Shown: positions 1-8,682 of the stretch, in pieces
How the letters are laid out: every line of letters starts with the position of its first letter
How positions within the stretch are numbered: position 1 is the stretch's first letter
DNA from: Streptomyces liliifuscus
Lineage (GTDB): Bacteria; Actinomycetota; Actinomycetes; Streptomycetales; Streptomycetaceae
Assembly: GCF_016598615.1 (NCBI RefSeq)
Contig: NZ_CP066831.1
Location: 10,168,001 to 10,232,000 of the forward strand
Direction of reading: 5' to 3'
DNA: 64,000 nt
The notes under the pieces: model-generated
Databases searched by the model: none
The model's input: the letters and a program-made list of their open reading frames with translations, nothing else
Told to the model about the DNA's origin: nothing
Program-made: the position numbers and the translations under genes

Positions 1-1
1 C

Positions 2-1528
2 GAAGAGCCCATCGCCGACACCGAACTGCGGCACAACATCGTCTACCGGCTCTCCCAGGTCCTCGCCCACAGCGACCGCCTCGGCGAGGCCTCCGACACC
101 CTCTCCCGCGAGATCAAGGTGACCGGCGACGCCCGCGTACGGCTGCGCATGCAGTCCGAGCAGTTCATGTGGGACGCCTTCCGGGCCGACGAGCCCGACT
201 CACCGGCCCGCTCCCGCCGCCTCGCCAGGCTCGCCGACCGGCTGACCGGCCGCGACCTCACCGAGCGCTATGTGATCGGCCTGCGCGCCTGGGACGCCAC
301 CCTGCGCGGCGAACCCGCCCACATCGCGATCCGGCACGCCGAGCGAGCCCTCGCCGGCGGCTTCGGCTGGGCCGAGGCGGACCGCGGTTTCGAGGTCCCC
401 GTCCTGGTCGCCCTCACCTTCATGTACGCGGACCGGCCAGGGCGCACCGAAGAACTGTTCGCCGCCGGAATCGCCGATTTCGAACGGCAGGGCTGGCACG
501 GGGCCCACCTGTCCTTCGGCTACACCCTCCTCGGGTACCTGCGCTTCCGCCGCGGCCGTCTCGCCGAGGCCGAGGACTTCGTGCGCGCGGGGCTCCGGCT
601 GGCCGAACGCGTCGGGCCCGGCACGCCCGCCCACTGGTACGCCGTCGGCACCCTGATCGAGATCCTGCTCGCCCGCGGCCGGATCACCGAGGCCACGCGG
701 ATCGGTGAGGAGTACGCCTTCGGGGAGCCGTTCCCCGCGGCCGTCGTCTTCCCCGACGCCCAGACCGTGCACGGCGAGCTGCTGCTGGCCAGAGGGCTGA
801 CCAAGGACGCGGCCGTCGAACTCGCGGCGGCCGGGCGCCGCCTCGACCCGCGCGGCATGCGGAATCCGTCCTGGTGCCCCTGGCAGCTGCACCTCGCCCG
901 AGCGGAGAGCCACGATGCCCCGGAGCGGGCGGTGACCACGGCGTTCGAGGCCGTGGGACGGGCCCGGCTGTTCGGTGCGCCGTCGGCGATCGGCCAGGCG
1001 CTGCGCGCCGCGGCCGACGTCTCCTCGGGCTCGACCCGGGTGAAACTCCTCGAAGAGTCCGTCGGCCATCTGGAACGCTCGCCTGCCGCGTACGAACTGG
1101 CCTGCGCCCTTGTCTCCCTCGGTACGGAGCTGCGGAGCACGGGCCGCCCGAAGGAAGCCGCCGAGCACCTCTACCGAGGGCTGGAGGCGGCGGTGCAGTG
1201 CGGTGCCGACGGGCTTGTCGAGGCCGCGCGAGACGAACTGGCCGCCGCCGGATTGCGGCCGCGCCGTCTCCACAGCACCGAGACGGACACGCTCACCGCC
1301 CGCGAACGCGCGGCCGCGGCACTCACCGTGCGGGGGCGCACCCTGGCGGGTATCGCCGAGGAGCTGCACACCGAGGAGCCGACGGTGGTGCGACTGCTGT
1401 CGGCGGTGTACAGGAAGGTGGGCACGGATCGGGCGGGGCTGGGCGCGGCATTGGGGGAGGCGGGGGCAGCGGAGACAGCGCAGGCAGGGGGAGCGGGCGC
1501 GGAAGCGGGGGCGGAAGCGAAGGGTTAG
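2..1528 (+). CDS. LuxR-family transcriptional regulator, 3' part (start lies before the window)
   Basis: The reading frame is open from the first bases of the window, so the N-terminus is missing and any ATPase domain of a large LuxR (LAL) regulator cannot be seen. About 509 codons are visible. Most of this is alpha-helical, TPR-like sequence rich in Ala, Leu, Arg and Glu, as in the helical middle part of LAL or SARP-type regulators. A LuxR-type helix-turn-helix occupies roughly positions 1298-1430; it begins TARERAAAALTVRGRTLA and is followed by a recognition-helix-like stretch (EPTVVRLLSAVYRKVG). The last 25 residues are a low-complexity Gly/Ala/Glu tail. It is probably a DNA-binding regulator; its target and signal are unknown. 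The stop codon is followed at once by a tandem repeat array. Confidence 0.75.
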   Translation, partial: EEPIADTELRHNIVYRLSQVLAHSDRLGEASDTLSREIKVTGDARVRLRMQSEQFMWDAFRADEPDSPARSRRLARLADRLTGRDLTERYVIGLRAWDATLRGEPAHIAIRHAERALAGGFGWAEADRGFEVPVLVALTFMYADRPGRTEELFAAGIADFERQGWHGAHLSFGYTLLGYLRFRRGRLAEAEDFVRAGLRLAERVGPGTPAHWYAVGTLIEILLARGRITEATRIGEEYAFGEPFPAAVVFPDAQTVHGELLLARGLTKDAAVELAAAGRRLDPRGMRNPSWCPWQLHLARAESHDAPERAVTTAFEAVGRARLFGAPSAIGQALRAAADVSSGSTRVKLLEESVGHLERSPAAYELACALVSLGTELRSTGRPKEAAEHLYRGLEAAVQCGADGLVEAARDELAAAGLRPRRLHSTETDTLTARERAAAALTVRGRTLAGIAEELHTEEPTVVRLLSAVYRKVGTDRAGLGAALGEAGAAETAQAGGAGAEAGAEAKG

Positions 1529-1537
1529 CCAACGGGT

Positions 1538-1900
1538 GTGGGCCCACAGGCGTCGGTCCATGGGCGTGGGCATACGGGCGTGGGCCCACCGTTGTTGGCC
1601 TACGGGTGTGGGCCCACAGACGTCGGTCCACGGGCGTGGGCCTACCGATGTCGGCCTACCGATGTCGGCCTACGGGTGTTGGCCCACCGGCGTGGGCCCA
1701 CGAGCGTGGGGCAACGGGCGGAGGCAAAGTCAACGCTCGTTGGCAAACGCTCGGTGGCGTGCGCCAGTACCGGCGCAACGACCGTTGGCAAACAGGCGGT
1801 GACGGAAACGGCTCGAAGTCGCCATGCGACGGTCAACGCCCGTCGGCGGACCGGCACCGGCCAACGCGTGATGGCCAACGTTCGCTGGCCAACGGCCGTC
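1538..1900. repeat. 14-bp tandem repeat array with palindromic cores
   Basis: Fourteen units in strict 14-bp register start at 1538, 1552, 1566 and so on to 1720. Each carries a core of the form GTnGGnCnAC; several are the perfect palindrome GTGGGCCCAC (1538, 1580, 1608, 1692). After a 5-bp slip the rhythm goes on less regularly with cores of the form GGCAAACG or GGCCAACG (1742, 1787, 1831, 1859, 1873, 1887), the last three again exactly 14 bp apart. The period is not a multiple of 3, so the array is not a coding repeat, and no gene in it is credible. It fills the gap between the LuxR-type gene and the next gene. Its function is unknown. Confidence 0.85.
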
Positions 1901-1943
1901 GACCCCACGCCCGTCCACCCCTCGGGGCACGTACCATTGCGGC

Positions 1944-2441
1944 ATGTCCTTCCTCCGCCGCCGCAGCGCCACTCCCGCCGGGCCTGAATTCGACGTTCTG
2001 GCCATGGACCCGGGCGACTGGCCCGGCAATCTCGGCGCGGGCCTGCTGCCCGCGCCCGACGGAAGCTGCCAGGGTGTCTTCCTGCGCTACGACCTGTTCG
2101 GCGGCCGCGGCCCCGCGATGATCATCGGCAATCTGCCGGAGGGCTCACCGGCCCGGGACGTCGCCGAGGGAGAGGTCCCGTTCGAGGTGGCGCAGCTGCT
2201 GCTGGCGCTGGAGAACGAGGAAGAGGTCACGGTCGTCGGGGCCGAGGACATGCCCGTGATGCAGGGCGACAACCTCCTCATCGTGCGCCGCCTCAAGCTC
2301 TCGGAGACGCGGATCTCCTGCGTCCAGTTCGACCGCAGCGACAACGTCCTGGTGACGATCGCCGCCTGGGACCGCCCCATCACCGACGACCTGTACGCGC
2401 TCCTCAAGCCCCTGCCCGCGGAGCTCTTCCAGCAGGGCTGA
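1944..2441 (+). CDS. conserved hypothetical protein (165 aa)
   Basis: A small soluble acidic protein without signal peptide or membrane segment. It starts with a basic MSFLRRR and continues as a compact alpha/beta sequence (RYDLFGGRGPAMIIGNLPEG, then LALENEEEVTVVG). I recognise no named domain. Codon use (high third-position GC) supports a real gene, and the ATG lies about 40 bp after the 14-bp repeat array. Its 3' end overlaps the convergent decarboxylase gene by 38 bp. Similar orphan proteins are common in Streptomyces; I assign no function. Confidence 0.7.
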   Translation: MSFLRRRSATPAGPEFDVLAMDPGDWPGNLGAGLLPAPDGSCQGVFLRYDLFGGRGPAMIIGNLPEGSPARDVAEGEVPFEVAQLLLALENEEEVTVVGAEDMPVMQGDNLLIVRRLKLSETRISCVQFDRSDNVLVTIAAWDRPITDDLYALLKPLPAELFQQG

Positions 2442-3705
2442 GCCCCGCCGTCCGCCCCCAGCCCGGCGCCTCCTCACCCCCGACCGATTCGGTGTCCACG
2501 CCGTCCAGGAAGTGGAACCCGGGCCGCGGGTGCATGAGGAAGTCGTGGTGGGAGATGTTCCACGCGTAGGCGCCCGCCAGTGCGAACGCCACGCGGTCGC
2601 CCGCCCTCAGCCCCGGTGCCTGGACGTTCCTGGCCAGGACGTCCTTCGGAGTGCACAACTGGCCCGTGAGCGTGACGAGTTCGCCTCTCGCGACCGGCCG
2701 CGGCCAGGGATGGGGCCAGTCCTCCACCGTAAGCGTGGTGCAGGGCTGGTCGTGTCCTTTGGTCGCGGGAGTGCGCATGTGGTGCGTGCCGCCGCGCACA
2801 ACGGCGAACTCCTCGCCCTGGCTCTGCTTCACGTCCAGCACCTCGGTGGCGTACCAGCCGCAGTACGCCGTCAGCGCCCGCCCGGGTTCGATACGCAACG
2901 TCAGATCCGGGTACCGGCTGGTGAGTTCGGCGAGCCCTTCGCCGTACGCGACCCAGTCGAAGCGGTCCTCCGGAGCGGCGTAGTCGACCGTCATCCCCCC
3001 ACCGACGTTCACCTCGGCCAGTCGCACCCCGTCATGTCGCTCGGCCAGCCCCACGGCCCAGCTCACGATGGACTCGGCCACCGCGAGCTGCTCCGGAGCC
3101 CGAAGCCCGCTGGCCAAGTGGGCGTGTACGCCCCGGAGTTCGAGCTGCGGATACGTGCCGTCGGTGAGCAGACGCAGGATCGTGTCCGCCTCGGACGGGT
3201 CGAGGCCGAAGGGCGTGGGGCGACCGCCCATCGACAGTGAGCTGGCGGCCAGCGAGCAGGCCGCCACAGGGAGGTTGAAGCGTGGCAGGACGGCGACCCG
3301 GCTGTCGGGTGCGACCCGCCGGGCCAGTTCGGCCAGCATGCGCAGCTCGTACTCGCTCTCCACATGGAAACGCTCCACGCCCCGCTCCAGCGCGGTCGTG
3401 ATCTCGGCCGGCGTCTTGCCCGGACCGCCGAAGGCCAGAGGGCGGCCCGGAACCGCCGTGGCGACATGGGTGAGTTCGCCGCCCGACGCGACTTCGTAGC
3501 CGTCCACGTACGGGCCCAGCGCGGCCAGGATCTCCGGCTCAGGGTTGGCCTTGGCCGCGTAGTAGAGCTCGACCCGCTCGGGCAGGGCGGCCCGCACATT
3601 GGCGGCGTGTTCGCGCAGCGCCGCCAAGTCGTAGACGTATGCGGGGAGTTCGCTGGAGGGCAGCGAGAGCGCACGGTCCCGTACGGCTGCGGTGAGGATG
3701 GTCAT
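2404..3705 (-). CDS. PvsE-like PLP-dependent amino acid decarboxylase (siderophore operon gene 5)
   Basis: A 433-aa fold-type III (alanine racemase/DAP decarboxylase-like) enzyme. The PLP lysine is in YYAAKANPEP (about K52). The glycine-rich phosphate-binding motif NVGGGMTVDY and EPGRALTA follow in the expected order. In vibrioferrin-type operons the enzyme at this place (PvsE) decarboxylates an amino acid (serine) to supply the amine part (ethanolamine) of the siderophore; the exact substrate here is inferred from the operon only. The ATG at 3705 is chosen because GGGAG lies just upstream and the start overlaps the previous stop as ATGA, indicating translational coupling. Frame extension upstream of this ATG is a shadow. 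It is the last gene of the five-gene operon; its C-terminus runs 38 bp into the convergent gene. Confidence 0.88.
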   Translation of the reverse strand: MTILTAAVRDRALSLPSSELPAYVYDLAALREHAANVRAALPERVELYYAAKANPEPEILAALGPYVDGYEVASGGELTHVATAVPGRPLAFGGPGKTPAEITTALERGVERFHVESEYELRMLAELARRVAPDSRVAVLPRFNLPVAACSLAASSLSMGGRPTPFGLDPSEADTILRLLTDGTYPQLELRGVHAHLASGLRAPEQLAVAESIVSWAVGLAERHDGVRLAEVNVGGGMTVDYAAPEDRFDWVAYGEGLAELTSRYPDLTLRIEPGRALTAYCGWYATEVLDVKQSQGEEFAVVRGGTHHMRTPATKGHDQPCTTLTVEDWPHPWPRPVARGELVTLTGQLCTPKDVLARNVQAPGLRAGDRVAFALAGAYAWNISHHDFLMHPRPGFHFLDGVDTESVGGEEAPGWGRTAGLSPAGRAPRAGA

Positions 3706-5594
3706 CGGGTACTCCCGGTCGTGTGGCGCAGGATGCCCTCGCCGAGCGGAGAGGGCAGACGGACGTATCCGGCCTCGCGGTCGGCCTTGCGCTCCCAGCG
3801 GGTGAGGAGGTTGGCCTTGGCGGGCAGGGGCACCCCGGCGAGCAGCGCGGCCAGCGGTGGCGGGCAGCCGTACCGGTCGGCGTACGCCTGGAGGGTGACG
3901 CGGACCTCTGCCCACAGCGCGGCCTCGGCATGCGGGTGGAGATCGGCGAGCGCGGCGAGCAGCTCGGCGACGTGGTTCACGAGCAGGCAGTAGACGACCC
4001 GGTCCCAGCCGCGCTGCGCGTCGTACGTCATCGGGCCCGCGACCTCGGGCGGCAGCGCGGCGAGGGTCTCGGCGTGATGCTCGGGCACGAGCTTGGTGCC
4101 CTCCAGATCGCGGAAGAGGACCTGGGAGGGCATGCCGTCACCGTCGACGCAGATCAGCACGTTCTGCAGATGGGGTTCCAGCACCAGACCGTGGTCGAAG
4201 TAGGCGGCCAGGACCGGCGGCACGAGCAGCCTCAGATAGGCCGACCACCAGTCGAGCGCGGCCTGCGGACCGGCCCCGTCGAGGAGACGGGAGACGTGCG
4301 CGGGACTCGTCGGGTACTCGTCCGCGACGGCCGCCGCGAGCAGCGGAGTGGTGCCGGGCAGGAGATGCCGGGTCAGGCCCTCGCGGACGATGACGCCGAA
4401 GCCTTCGAGCAGCTCACGGTCCGGGGTGTCGTCCGGGCCGGGCAGGGCGAGACTCCGGTACGCGGGCTCGCGGAGCACGGCACTGCCGGGGAAACGCTCC
4501 GCCAGGTCGGCCAGGGCCGGGCCCAGGATCCGGGTGAGCGCGACGGCGCCGGACAGCTCGTAACTCGCGTTCTTGCGCAGGCAGTTGGTGATCCGGACGT
4601 TCAGGCTGAACTTCAGGAACGACTCGCCGTCGTACAACGTCCGCACGGATGCGGTGGCGGCGAAGGGCCTGCCGCCAGGGCCGAGGTCGAGGATGTCCCC
4701 GCGCGTGAGGGCCGCGCGCAGCGTCGGGTGCTCGCGGAGCATCGCGTACTGCCAGGGGTGGGCGGGCAGCAGCCGGAAGCCGTCGGGCACATCGGCACCG
4801 CCCTTTCGGTCCCCTCGGTCCCGCGCGTTTCGCCCGTCGAGTGGGTCCAGGGCGCCGGGCTCCGCGGCCTCCTCGGCGATCAGATGCTCGCGTACGGCCA
4901 GGTGTCGCAGACGGAACGCAGCGCCGGCCTCCGGCGAGTAGGCGAGCCAGGAGTCCGCGTCCCCGGTGCGCGCCTTGGGCGTGGGGTGGAAGCGGTGCCC
5001 GAACAGCAGCGACTGCTCGGACACGAGGTAGGCGGCGACGGGCGTGTCCGCCGTCACCGAGTCCGCCCCCGCCCGTACGGGGACCGAGTCCGGGTCGGTC
5101 CCGGCCCGCCCGGGGAGGGAGCTTGCGCCGGGCCCCGCCTGCGCGGGGCGCGGGCTCGGGCCGTTCCCGGTTCGTACGGCGAGAGAGGCGGCGATGGTTC
5201 GGTGGCTGGAGTCGATCTGCTCCAGGAACTCCTCGTTGCGCACACCGGTGCGCAGGGACAGCTCGTCCTGCGTGTACTCGGCCAGCCGCCGCCAGCCGAC
5301 CACATTCCAGCCGCCGTCGGCCGTCCGCACGCTCACCGGGCCGATGAAGCGATGCGCGCCGAGCAGCGACGTACGGCGCAGGGCGACGCGCAGCAGCACA
5401 CCGCGGCGGGGGAGCCGCAGCAGCAGCCGGCCGTCGGTGAAAGCCGTCTGGCGCTCGGGCGCCGACACCTCGCGCAGCAGACAGTTGAGGAGCGTGTGCG
5501 CCACGGACTCGTCGGGGGAGGGGAGTTCGGCCGACGCGGTGGGAGCGGCGGTGGAGGTCGGGGTGCTACCGAGCGACTCGGTCAGCGAGGGCAT
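3702..5594 (-). CDS. PvsD-like IucA/IucC-family NIS siderophore synthetase (operon gene 4)
   Basis: A 630-aa ATP-dependent synthetase that would join a carboxylate (citrate or alpha-ketoglutarate type) to an amine or alcohol. Family motifs seen in order: GHRFHPTPKARTG, LLPAHPWQ, KFSLNVRITNCLRKN, the active-site segment DHGLVLEPHLQNVL, and RDLEGTK near the C-terminus. Two low-complexity Pro/Gly/Ala/Asp insertions, around residues 145-190 and 245-270, are not typical of the family and may be flexible loops. The start ATG (5594) overlaps the preceding MFS gene by 13 bp, and the stop overlaps the decarboxylase start as ATGA. The position matches pvsD of the vibrioferrin operon. Confidence 0.92.
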   Translation of the reverse strand: MPSLTESLGSTPTSTAAPTASAELPSPDESVAHTLLNCLLREVSAPERQTAFTDGRLLLRLPRRGVLLRVALRRTSLLGAHRFIGPVSVRTADGGWNVVGWRRLAEYTQDELSLRTGVRNEEFLEQIDSSHRTIAASLAVRTGNGPSPRPAQAGPGASSLPGRAGTDPDSVPVRAGADSVTADTPVAAYLVSEQSLLFGHRFHPTPKARTGDADSWLAYSPEAGAAFRLRHLAVREHLIAEEAAEPGALDPLDGRNARDRGDRKGGADVPDGFRLLPAHPWQYAMLREHPTLRAALTRGDILDLGPGGRPFAATASVRTLYDGESFLKFSLNVRITNCLRKNASYELSGAVALTRILGPALADLAERFPGSAVLREPAYRSLALPGPDDTPDRELLEGFGVIVREGLTRHLLPGTTPLLAAAVADEYPTSPAHVSRLLDGAGPQAALDWWSAYLRLLVPPVLAAYFDHGLVLEPHLQNVLICVDGDGMPSQVLFRDLEGTKLVPEHHAETLAALPPEVAGPMTYDAQRGWDRVVYCLLVNHVAELLAALADLHPHAEAALWAEVRVTLQAYADRYGCPPPLAALLAGVPLPAKANLLTRWERKADREAGYVRLPSPLGEGILRHTTGSTR

Positions 5595-6784
5595 GTGTGG
5601 CTCCAGCGGGTGCAAAGAGAGCGGAGGACGGTCGCGCATACGGTGATCAGCGCGACGGCCGCGCCGGTTAGTAAGGGGGCGGTCGGGCCGTAGCGGGCGC
5701 TGCCCGCCGCCGCGGCCACGCCGGCGGCGACCGCGCCGGCCTTGGAGAAGAACTCCAGCGAGCCGAACAGCCCGCCGGGGGAACGGCCCTTGACGCAGTC
5801 GGCGGCCAGCACCGACAGACACACCAGGCCGAGCGTCAGCCCTACGCCGAGGATCAGCCGTACGCCTATCAGGGTGGCGAGGGAATCGGCCACGCTGTGT
5901 CCGGCCAGCCCGATCGCCACACAGACGAAGCCGATCGCGATTCCGGCCCGGGGACGGCACCGGAACGCGGTGTGTACGGGCATGGCGGCCATCAGGTAGC
6001 AGAGGTGGGGGAGGGCGAACAGCGCGCCCGACAGCGTCGGTGACGCGCCCGGTATTCGTTCCTCGACAAGGGAGATGAGGTAGGGAAAGGAGATGACCGT
6101 CGAGAAGACGAAGGCGAACTCGAGCACGTACAGGGAGCGCAGAGCCGCCTCCGACACGGGCTCGGCAGTCTCCGCCACCTCTGTCAACTCGACTGCCTGC
6201 ACCTGTGGTTCGGGCAGCACGGCGAGCAACAGGGCGGCGGCCAGCGGGAGAAGCGCGAGCAGTGCGTACTGGCGATGGGGTGACAGCCAGGACGACAGGG
6301 AGCCGACGACGATCGGGGCGACGACCAGGGCCGCCCGGGCGCTGCCGTGCATCAGCGTGAGCGCCCTGGAGAGGTGAGGCCCTTCCAACGCGGCGCCTAG
6401 GTAGCCGTTGGACGCCGCGAACGTGCCGCCGAGGATGCCTTGCAACACCAGCGCCGCGGTGAACGTGCCGAGCGAATCGGCCCACCCCGCGAGCAGGAAG
6501 GCCACGGCGAGCCCCAACTGGGCCCGCAGCAGGAGCCGTTTTCGTCCGAAGCGGTCCGCGAGCCGGCCCCACAGGGGAGCGCCGAGTGCGCCGAAGACGG
6601 TGGGCACGACATACAGCAGGCCCGCCCAGCGAGCCGTCCGGTCGCCGAGCTCCGGCAGGATCTCGGTCAGGAACGGCGGCAGTCCCAGGGCCGCGAACGA
6701 CGCCACGAAGTAGCAGCCCGCGACGGCGTGCACGTGTCGTGGACCGAACCTGGGGTGGGGCATCCGCAGGACTTCGGCGATCAT
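5582..6784 (-). CDS. PvsC-like MFS transporter, probable siderophore exporter (operon gene 3)
   Basis: A 400-aa integral membrane protein with about 12 hydrophobic segments and the MFS loop 2-3 signature GRLADRFGRKRLL. The start at 6784 is fixed by a 4-bp ATGA overlap with the upstream synthetase; a longer frame runs on inside that gene but has no membrane or family character. A hydrophilic loop (PEPQVQAVELTEVAETAEP) separates the two halves. Its place between two NIS synthetases matches pvsC, the vibrioferrin exporter, so export of the product to the medium is the likely role. Not excluded: transport of a precursor. Confidence 0.87.
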   Translation of the reverse strand: MIAEVLRMPHPRFGPRHVHAVAGCYFVASFAALGLPPFLTEILPELGDRTARWAGLLYVVPTVFGALGAPLWGRLADRFGRKRLLLRAQLGLAVAFLLAGWADSLGTFTAALVLQGILGGTFAASNGYLGAALEGPHLSRALTLMHGSARAALVVAPIVVGSLSSWLSPHRQYALLALLPLAAALLLAVLPEPQVQAVELTEVAETAEPVSEAALRSLYVLEFAFVFSTVISFPYLISLVEERIPGASPTLSGALFALPHLCYLMAAMPVHTAFRCRPRAGIAIGFVCVAIGLAGHSVADSLATLIGVRLILGVGLTLGLVCLSVLAADCVKGRSPGGLFGSLEFFSKAGAVAAGVAAAAGSARYGPTAPLLTGAAVALITVCATVLRSLCTRWSHTCPR

Positions 6785-8682
6785 GCCGAATCCCCCGTGC
6801 GCAGGAGGTAGTTGGGGCCGGTCGTGTAGTGCTTGTTGATGTCCGCCGCGCCCGAACGTTCCTTGGTGAGCAGGGTTCCCGCGGTGACCATCGCCTTCAC
6901 GGGCAGGCGGGGTGAGTCCAGCACCTGGGCGCGCAGTACGGCACCGGGCTCGCCCGCTCCTGTCCCGAGCCGCTCGACCGCCTCGGCGAGCCGGTCGCGT
7001 ACGAGCCGCAGCAGCACCGGAAGCGGAGCGCGACCGTGCCGGGCGAGCCCGAACGCGTAGGCGCCCGCGCACAGATGGACCGTGATCGTGGTGAACAGGT
7101 CGACGACCGGCTGATCGCTCTCGCCGAAGGTCCGGGCGTCGTCGAAGTCACGCGGGCCGATGGTGTTGTCACCCAACCGATCACCCAACCGCTCACTCAG
7201 TCCCTCCCCCAACCGCTCACGCAGCCGCGCGGTGTTGATGCGCGGCCCGTCGTTGTCCTTCAACAACAGCCGCAGCCGAGTGCTGCCGTCGGTTCGCCGG
7301 TCGAGTACGAGCGAGATGTTCTGCTGGTGCGACTCCAGTGCGATCCCATAGCCGAACAGCGTGGTCTGCCAGTCGAAGAGCAGGGCGAGCCAGGCGTCCA
7401 GCAGGGTGAGCGGGTCGCCGCCGTAGAAGCGGTCGGCCAGGTGGTCGACGACCAGCCGTCCGCCAGGCGCTTCGGCGAGCAGCGCGGCCATCGGCACGAC
7501 GACGGAGTCCTGGAGACCGGCGGGGTAGCGCCGGAACAGCGCGGCGAGCAGTTCGTGCCCGGCGTGCGCGTACATGGTCTCGTCGGCGTGCAGGATCGTG
7601 TCCTGGAAACGGTGCTCCCGGGCGATGACCCGCTCGATCAGACGTTGTCCCGCGGCTCCGTCGACGAGTGTCCCGGGCTTGATGGTCCGCCGGTTGCGCA
7701 AGCCCAACGTGGCGGTGACCAGGGGGAGTTTGACGTGCAGCAACGGGTCGGCGGACAGGGCGACGGTACGCATCGAGAGGGTGGGCACGGCTTCGAGGTG
7801 GGCGCGGTCGGCGAGCACCGCGCCTTCCGTCAGAGCGGTGGCACGCAGGGCCCCTTCCAGAGGGGCACCGACGGTCAACGGGTGTACGGGCAGGGCCACA
7901 TGCGTACGGTCCAGCTCCCTCAGCCCGAGCAGCGAGGGTGTGGGCCAGCGGTCCGGAAGCATGCCGGTGACCGCCTCCCGGGGCACGGCGAGCCAGCGCA
8001 GCGCAAAGCGCGGATGGAACTCCGGTGCGTACGCACGCAGTTGCTCCTCGACGAGCCCGGAGCGGCCACGTGCCGTGGGGTAGACGGGATGGTCGAGATG
8101 GGCGGCGAGGGTGTCGAATGCCAGCCCGGCCGTCAGCCCGATCCAGTCCGCCGGGTCCGCACCAAGCCGGTCCGTCAGCCGCCCGGCGACCTCCGACCGG
8201 ACCGAGGCTTGCAACCGCATGGTGGCCAGCGTCTGACGGCACTCCTCGGCGAAGGCGTCGAACCCGTCCTGGTCGACGGGGTCGGCCAGGACGCGCAGCA
8301 CGCCAAGGATCTCGTCACACGTCTCGTACGGGACAGGCCCGGCCTCCTCGGATTCCCCGACGAGCAAGGGCACCCGGGCCGCGAACTCGCACTGGAACCC
8401 GTCCTCGACGACGGGCAGCAGGAGGAACCCCCCTTTCCCGTCGGCCCGTTGCAGCCAGGTGCCGTCCGGCCGCTGCACGAGTGTGCTGCGCGTGCGCAGG
8501 CCGACCACGTCCTCACGCAGCAGAGCACTGAGCACCCGGGTCACCAACTCGCCCTCGGAGACGTCGTCCTCCGGCAGTGAGCCGAGCCCGTCGCCGGTGT
8601 CGTCCTTTGGAGATACGCCGAGCCCGTCGCCGGTGTCGTCGTTGCCGAAGCAGTCCCCGGCCGTCACGGTTCGGGCCTTCAC
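6781..8682 (-). CDS. PvsB-like IucA/IucC-family NIS siderophore synthetase (operon gene 2)
   Basis: A 633-aa synthetase, more divergent than its neighbour. Family motifs: HPVYPTARGRSGL (a variant of the usual GHPxHPxxKxRxG), LPVHPLTVGAP, HVKLPLVTATLGLRNRRT, and GIALESHQQNISLVL followed by LLLKDNDGPR. The GTG start overlaps the upstream ATP-grasp stop as GTGA. The N-terminus holds two copies of an acidic DDTGDGLG segment, encoded by an exact 24-nt direct repeat (8581-8604 and 8617-8640). An LGDRLGD-type short repeat near residue 505 is also unusual. Two NIS synthetases in one operon fit a mixed siderophore needing two condensations, as in vibrioferrin (PvsB and PvsD). Confidence 0.9.
   Translation of the reverse strand: MKARTVTAGDCFGNDDTGDGLGVSPKDDTGDGLGSLPEDDVSEGELVTRVLSALLREDVVGLRTRSTLVQRPDGTWLQRADGKGGFLLLPVVEDGFQCEFAARVPLLVGESEEAGPVPYETCDEILGVLRVLADPVDQDGFDAFAEECRQTLATMRLQASVRSEVAGRLTDRLGADPADWIGLTAGLAFDTLAAHLDHPVYPTARGRSGLVEEQLRAYAPEFHPRFALRWLAVPREAVTGMLPDRWPTPSLLGLRELDRTHVALPVHPLTVGAPLEGALRATALTEGAVLADRAHLEAVPTLSMRTVALSADPLLHVKLPLVTATLGLRNRRTIKPGTLVDGAAGQRLIERVIAREHRFQDTILHADETMYAHAGHELLAALFRRYPAGLQDSVVVPMAALLAEAPGGRLVVDHLADRFYGGDPLTLLDAWLALLFDWQTTLFGYGIALESHQQNISLVLDRRTDGSTRLRLLLKDNDGPRINTARLRERLGEGLSERLGDRLGDNTIGPRDFDDARTFGESDQPVVDLFTTITVHLCAGAYAFGLARHGRAPLPVLLRLVRDRLAEAVERLGTGAGEPGAVLRAQVLDSPRLPVKAMVTAGTLLTKERSGAADINKHYTTGPNYLLRTGDSA
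8581..8640. repeat. exact 24-nt direct repeat inside the NIS synthetase N-terminus
   Basis: The 24 bases at 8581-8604 recur exactly at 8617-8640 with 12 bp between. The repeat is in frame and duplicates the acidic peptide DDTGDGLG before the catalytic domain. It is likely a local duplication in a tolerant N-terminal extension. Confidence 0.85.

Noticed and set aside
1538..1900. CRISPR array
   Set aside because: Units are contiguous 14-bp copies without unique spacers, and no cas genes are present.
1323..2121. Repeat-rich frames in the 14-bp array (for example the Gly-Val-Gly-Pro-like peptides)
   Set aside because: The 14-bp period reads similarly in all three frames, so peptide repeats follow from the DNA repeat; no ribosome binding site and no proper codon bias.
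3723..5693. A 656-codon + strand frame over the second NIS synthetase
   Set aside because: Antisense shadow of a well-supported gene; no recognisable domain.
7155..7230. CAACCG-type short repeats in the first NIS synthetase as a regulatory array
   Set aside because: They lie in frame inside the coding region and encode a Leu-Gly-Asp/Arg repeat, so a protein-level explanation suffices.
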